The notes under the pieces were generated by a model. It was not told the origin of the DNA. It saw only the letters and a program-made list of their open reading frames with translations, and made no database searches. From Sequoia sempervirens (Eukaryota; Streptophyta; Pinopsida; Cupressales; Cupressaceae), in assembly GCA_007258455.2 (NCBI GenBank), contig VDFB02000003.1:44016077-44080076 (forward strand): 64,000 nucleotides of DNA, written 5' to 3'. The position numbers and the translations under genes are program-made. Numbering within the stretch: position 1 is the first letter of the stretch; each line of letters begins with the position of its first letter. Positions 61,460 through 64,000 of the stretch are shown one piece after another.

Positions 61460-63620
61460 CTAAATACCTTGAAATACTTAACAGTAGGAATTCTTCCATG
61501 CCATAGCTCATAAGGAGTCTTTGTACTATTTTCTCTTGCTTGAACTTGATTGAATACATAAACAGTAGTATGAATAGCTTCTTTCCAGTAGACTTTCGGT
61601 AAACCAACCTTAGTAATCATTGATCTAGTAGCTTCTTGAACTGTTCTATTTTTCCTTTCAACAACTCCATTTTGTTGAGGAGTTCTCGGAGCAGATATCT
61701 ATCTCTTTATTTCATGCACTTCATAAAACATATTAAACTCATGGGAGGAAAATTCTCCACCTCTGTTAGACCTTAAGTATTTTATCTTCAAGTTTACTTC
61801 ATTTTCAACCATAGCTCTGGGTGATCCCACAATACTGGTTTACAATTTTTGGCCAAACTGGACATTGAATTGGTTTTTTCTAACTAAATCTTCACTTTTG
61901 GGCACCTATAGCTCAGCTAAACCATGAGGAATTTGAAGATGATGCAAACTAGTGATTTGTGACATTTTTTTAGTAGATTCTAAATATATTTTTTTCAAAA
62001 AATTTGGAATCAGATTGCATTTCTTTTTCCATCTCCTTTGAAAACTAGTTTTTTTCAATAAACACCATTTTTAAGGAGTGACACTCACTGTATAACACAT
62101 AACTTTTTTTCATGAAGGATAAAATTCTAAATTTTTTGAATTTAGATTTGTAACTACGATATCTAGTGCTTCCAATTGGTTTCATAGTGTTTTATTGAAT
62201 ATTTTTTCCTTAATCAAGTTTCAAAGTCAAACCAATTACAATTCGGACATAGGATTTGTATAACACAACTTTTTGTATATATCGAAATCCTTTTTTTTTT
62301 TTGGTTGGATCAAGGACTTCAATATCTGGTGCACTCATATTTTTCAATTGTTTTTTATAATCTTCTATTTTTCCACATGTGCAGAACAAAGATCTTTATT
62401 TTAGGTGAAAAACCTACATTCACAAGAAATAAAAAATAAATATAATAATTAAATTAAATTTATTTAAAATTATACTTTTTGGGAAGCTTATAATAAGGAC
62501 TACATACTTACAAAAATAAATTTTAAATGAATTAATTTGATCCCCAAAAGGTAAATCAAAAGTGGTTTTGTCGGCATTTTGATGGGTGTAAAGGAGACTC
62601 TGTTATAGGTGTGGTTTAAAACTATCAGGGTTCCATCCAAGGGGGTTTGATCTAAGGTAGTTTGATCAAACCCTCTTCAATTGGAATGCTTTAAATGGAA
62701 CTTTTTAAGGCTTAAATTATTATATTTTCTAAAAATATGTGATTTCAACAAAAATCAGAATCTCCCAAAAATTGTAAACTAGCTTTGTGGGATCACCCCT
62801 TTGAATGTCTTGAATCTATCTAATGCATCTAATTTCTCTCTAATAAATGTAACCCATGCATATCTAGAATAATCATCAATTAAAAGCATAAAGTACCTTT
62901 CACGAAGTAGACTTCTCGCTCTTGTAGGACCACAAAGATCTGTATGAACTAAATCCAGTAGTCTGGTAGTAGACCATTCCTTTGATCTATAATTATTTTT
63001 TGCTTGCTTTCCAAACTAACAATTCCTACAAATAGAATTAACATGCTTTGTAATTCTCGGTAAATCTCTCACATCCTGAACATCAATTATCCTTTCCAAG
63101 TTATCAAGATTCATGTGACACATTCTCCTATTCCATAACCAACTTTCATTGATCTAAGGCATAAAGCATCGCCCATCAACACCCTTAAGTTGATATATAT
63201 TCCCTTCATATTTCTTTCTGATAGAAATCAATGTTCCAGATCCTTTCCAGATCTCACATCTCTCATCCTTAAACACAAGATCATATCCTTTTCTGCACAT
63301 CTGACCAACACACAATAGATTATTCCTTAAACCCTTAACATAGTAGACATCGTTAGTATGATGCTTTCCATCAAAACTCACTGAACCTATCCCACAGATT
63401 TTAGCACCAGTATCATCTCCAAACATAACCAAGACTCCATCATATTTTTCAAGCTCAAAAAATTTACTCTTATCACCAGTCGTGTAATGTGAATAACCAC
63501 TATCAACTACCCATTAGTTTTTCTCTTGTTTAGCATGTAGGGCAGAGATAACTGTACCTTCATTTTTCTCCATCTCAGGAGGGCTTTCCTTTACCTATTT
63601 TTCAGAATTAGCAGAAGTAG
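61460..63620 (-). pseudogene. Copia-2 protease and integrase, split by a TIR element
   Basis: From the right, the minus strand shows the aspartic protease box WVVDSGYSHYTTG near 63500. Then comes the pre-integrase region at 63154-63432 (VYYVKGLRNNLLCVGQMCRK), the integrase HHCC head with the first His changed to Asn (LWNRRMCHMN, SICRNC), and the core motifs VHTDLCGPTR and LLIDDYSRYAWV. A 980-bp insertion interrupts here. Then IKYLRSNRGGEF and PQQNGVVERKNR with the catalytic Glu follow, then VGLPKVYWKEAIHTTVYVFN up to the nested element's border. Together these are all three DDE positions, but stops and both insertions make the protein non-functional. Confidence 0.87.
61819..62798. mobile_element. 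980-bp TIR DNA element (MITE-like) inside the Copia-2 integrase
   Basis: Terminal inverted repeats of about 34 bases with three mismatches: GGGTGATCCCACAATACTGG on the left and the reverse complement of ...AGCTTTGTGGGATCACCC on the right, both followed inward by TTTACAATTTTTGG. The flanks CTCT (61815-61818) and CTTT (62799-62802) suggest a 4-base target duplication with one change; the integrase reads through if the element and one copy are removed. No transposase frame is present. The superfamily is unclear, since a 4-base duplication does not match the commonest plant groups. Confidence 0.82.
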
Positions 63621-64000
63621 GTTCATCCTTAATCACCTAGAACAAGCATTCATTTTCATTAGGATCTTCATATTCTGAATCTTCATAAGATATACTAGCA
63701 TTATCATTCACATAGTAAGCTCTGTTAATCTTCTTTCCTTTCTTTTCTTTCTCATATCTTTGTTTATTCCTTTTAGCTCTTTCTAGACACTTTGCATCAT
63801 AATGACCTATTTATCCACAAATATATCATTTAAAGGGAAACTTACCTTCATACTTATTGGAGCCTTTCCTCATCCTTCTTACAAAGTTAGCTTCTATTTC
63901 ATCAAAGTTTTCTTCATCTGGTTCTTCAGCTTTTGTAGCTTTAAAAGCAGTCTCTAATTTGCATCCATTCCTTAGACTCGTCTTTCTCATCTCATAAGTG
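63621..64000 (-). pseudogene. Copia-2 gag, C-terminal part, runs off the window
   Basis: Acidic/Lys-rich sequence with a decayed zinc knuckle near 63790-63840. On the minus strand it reads YICG, a stop, then IGHYDAKC, with the first Cys and a following residue replaced by stop codons. Further right are gag sequences like those of Copia-1 before its knuckle. The rest of gag and the 5' LTR lie outside the window. Confidence 0.75.

Larger units (their letters stand above)
51244..64000 (-). mobile_element. Ty1/copia LTR retrotransposon (Copia-2), interrupted by two insertions and cut by the window edge
   Basis: On the minus strand the order from the window edge is gag tail, protease, integrase, reverse transcriptase, RNase H, purine tract and 3' LTR; the 5' LTR lies beyond 64000. 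A nested LTR element splits the integrase at 54798-61459 and a TIR element splits it again at 61819-62798. Without the insertions the visible part is about 5.1 kb. It is related to Copia-1 but clearly a different family. It carries many stop codons and frameshifts. Confidence 0.9.

Overview
This is nuclear DNA of a seed plant with a large, repeat-rich genome. It has one short intron-less host gene of the DUF761 / ACRE146-like type, and around it are Ty1/copia-type LTR retrotransposons, an L1-type LINE, small non-autonomous elements, foldback DNA elements and several tandem arrays. A conifer or other gymnosperm would fit the low gene density and the old, nested insertions, but nothing seen here fixes the taxon. 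A run of exactly 100 N (16740-16839) marks an assembly gap.

Layout. 1-3637: a GC-rich 42-bp minisatellite, then AT-rich DNA with a promoter-like TATA segment. 3638-9913: a complete but internally deleted copia element on the minus strand. 10607-14825: a structurally complete LTR element with a perfect 5-bp target duplication but no coding capacity. 14826-20356: low-complexity intergenic DNA and the gap. 20357-25172: a tandem duplication of about 2.4 kb, with a 327-bp LINE-like insertion in only one copy. 25818-26459: the DUF761 gene, followed by a 105-bp minisatellite and a roughly 6.5-kb array of nearly identical 1522-bp units (27414-33948). 33949-36663: decayed DNA with an RNase H relic. 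36664-41301: an L1-type LINE with two ORFs. 41451-43310: a copia-type LTR with an internal stub. 43721-46059: an unidentified multi-exon coding relic behind stacked hairpins. 46740-49420: a 359-bp satellite interrupted by a miniature LTR element (TRIM). 49420-51243: foldback elements and a coiled-coil relic. 51244-64000: a second copia element on the minus strand running off the window, split by a nested LTR element (54798-61459) and by a 980-bp TIR element (61819-62798).

Most unusual content. The nested element 54798-61459 has no reverse transcriptase or integrase. Instead it carries a coiled-coil protein with tandem zinc knuckles, followed by a second ORF of about 1000 codons that I cannot assign. 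The related copia-type LTRs share a G-run hairpin near one end; in one family both stem arms have changed together, which argues for selection on the RNA fold. Nonsense codons, many of them explicable as C-to-T or G-to-A changes in otherwise uninterrupted frames, dominate the decay of the LINE and of the other relics. This is what deamination of methylated, silenced repeats would leave.

Only the DUF761 gene looks functional. The mobile elements appear inactive: every coding frame seen in them is interrupted, and paired LTRs differ by about 7-10 percent where compared by eye.
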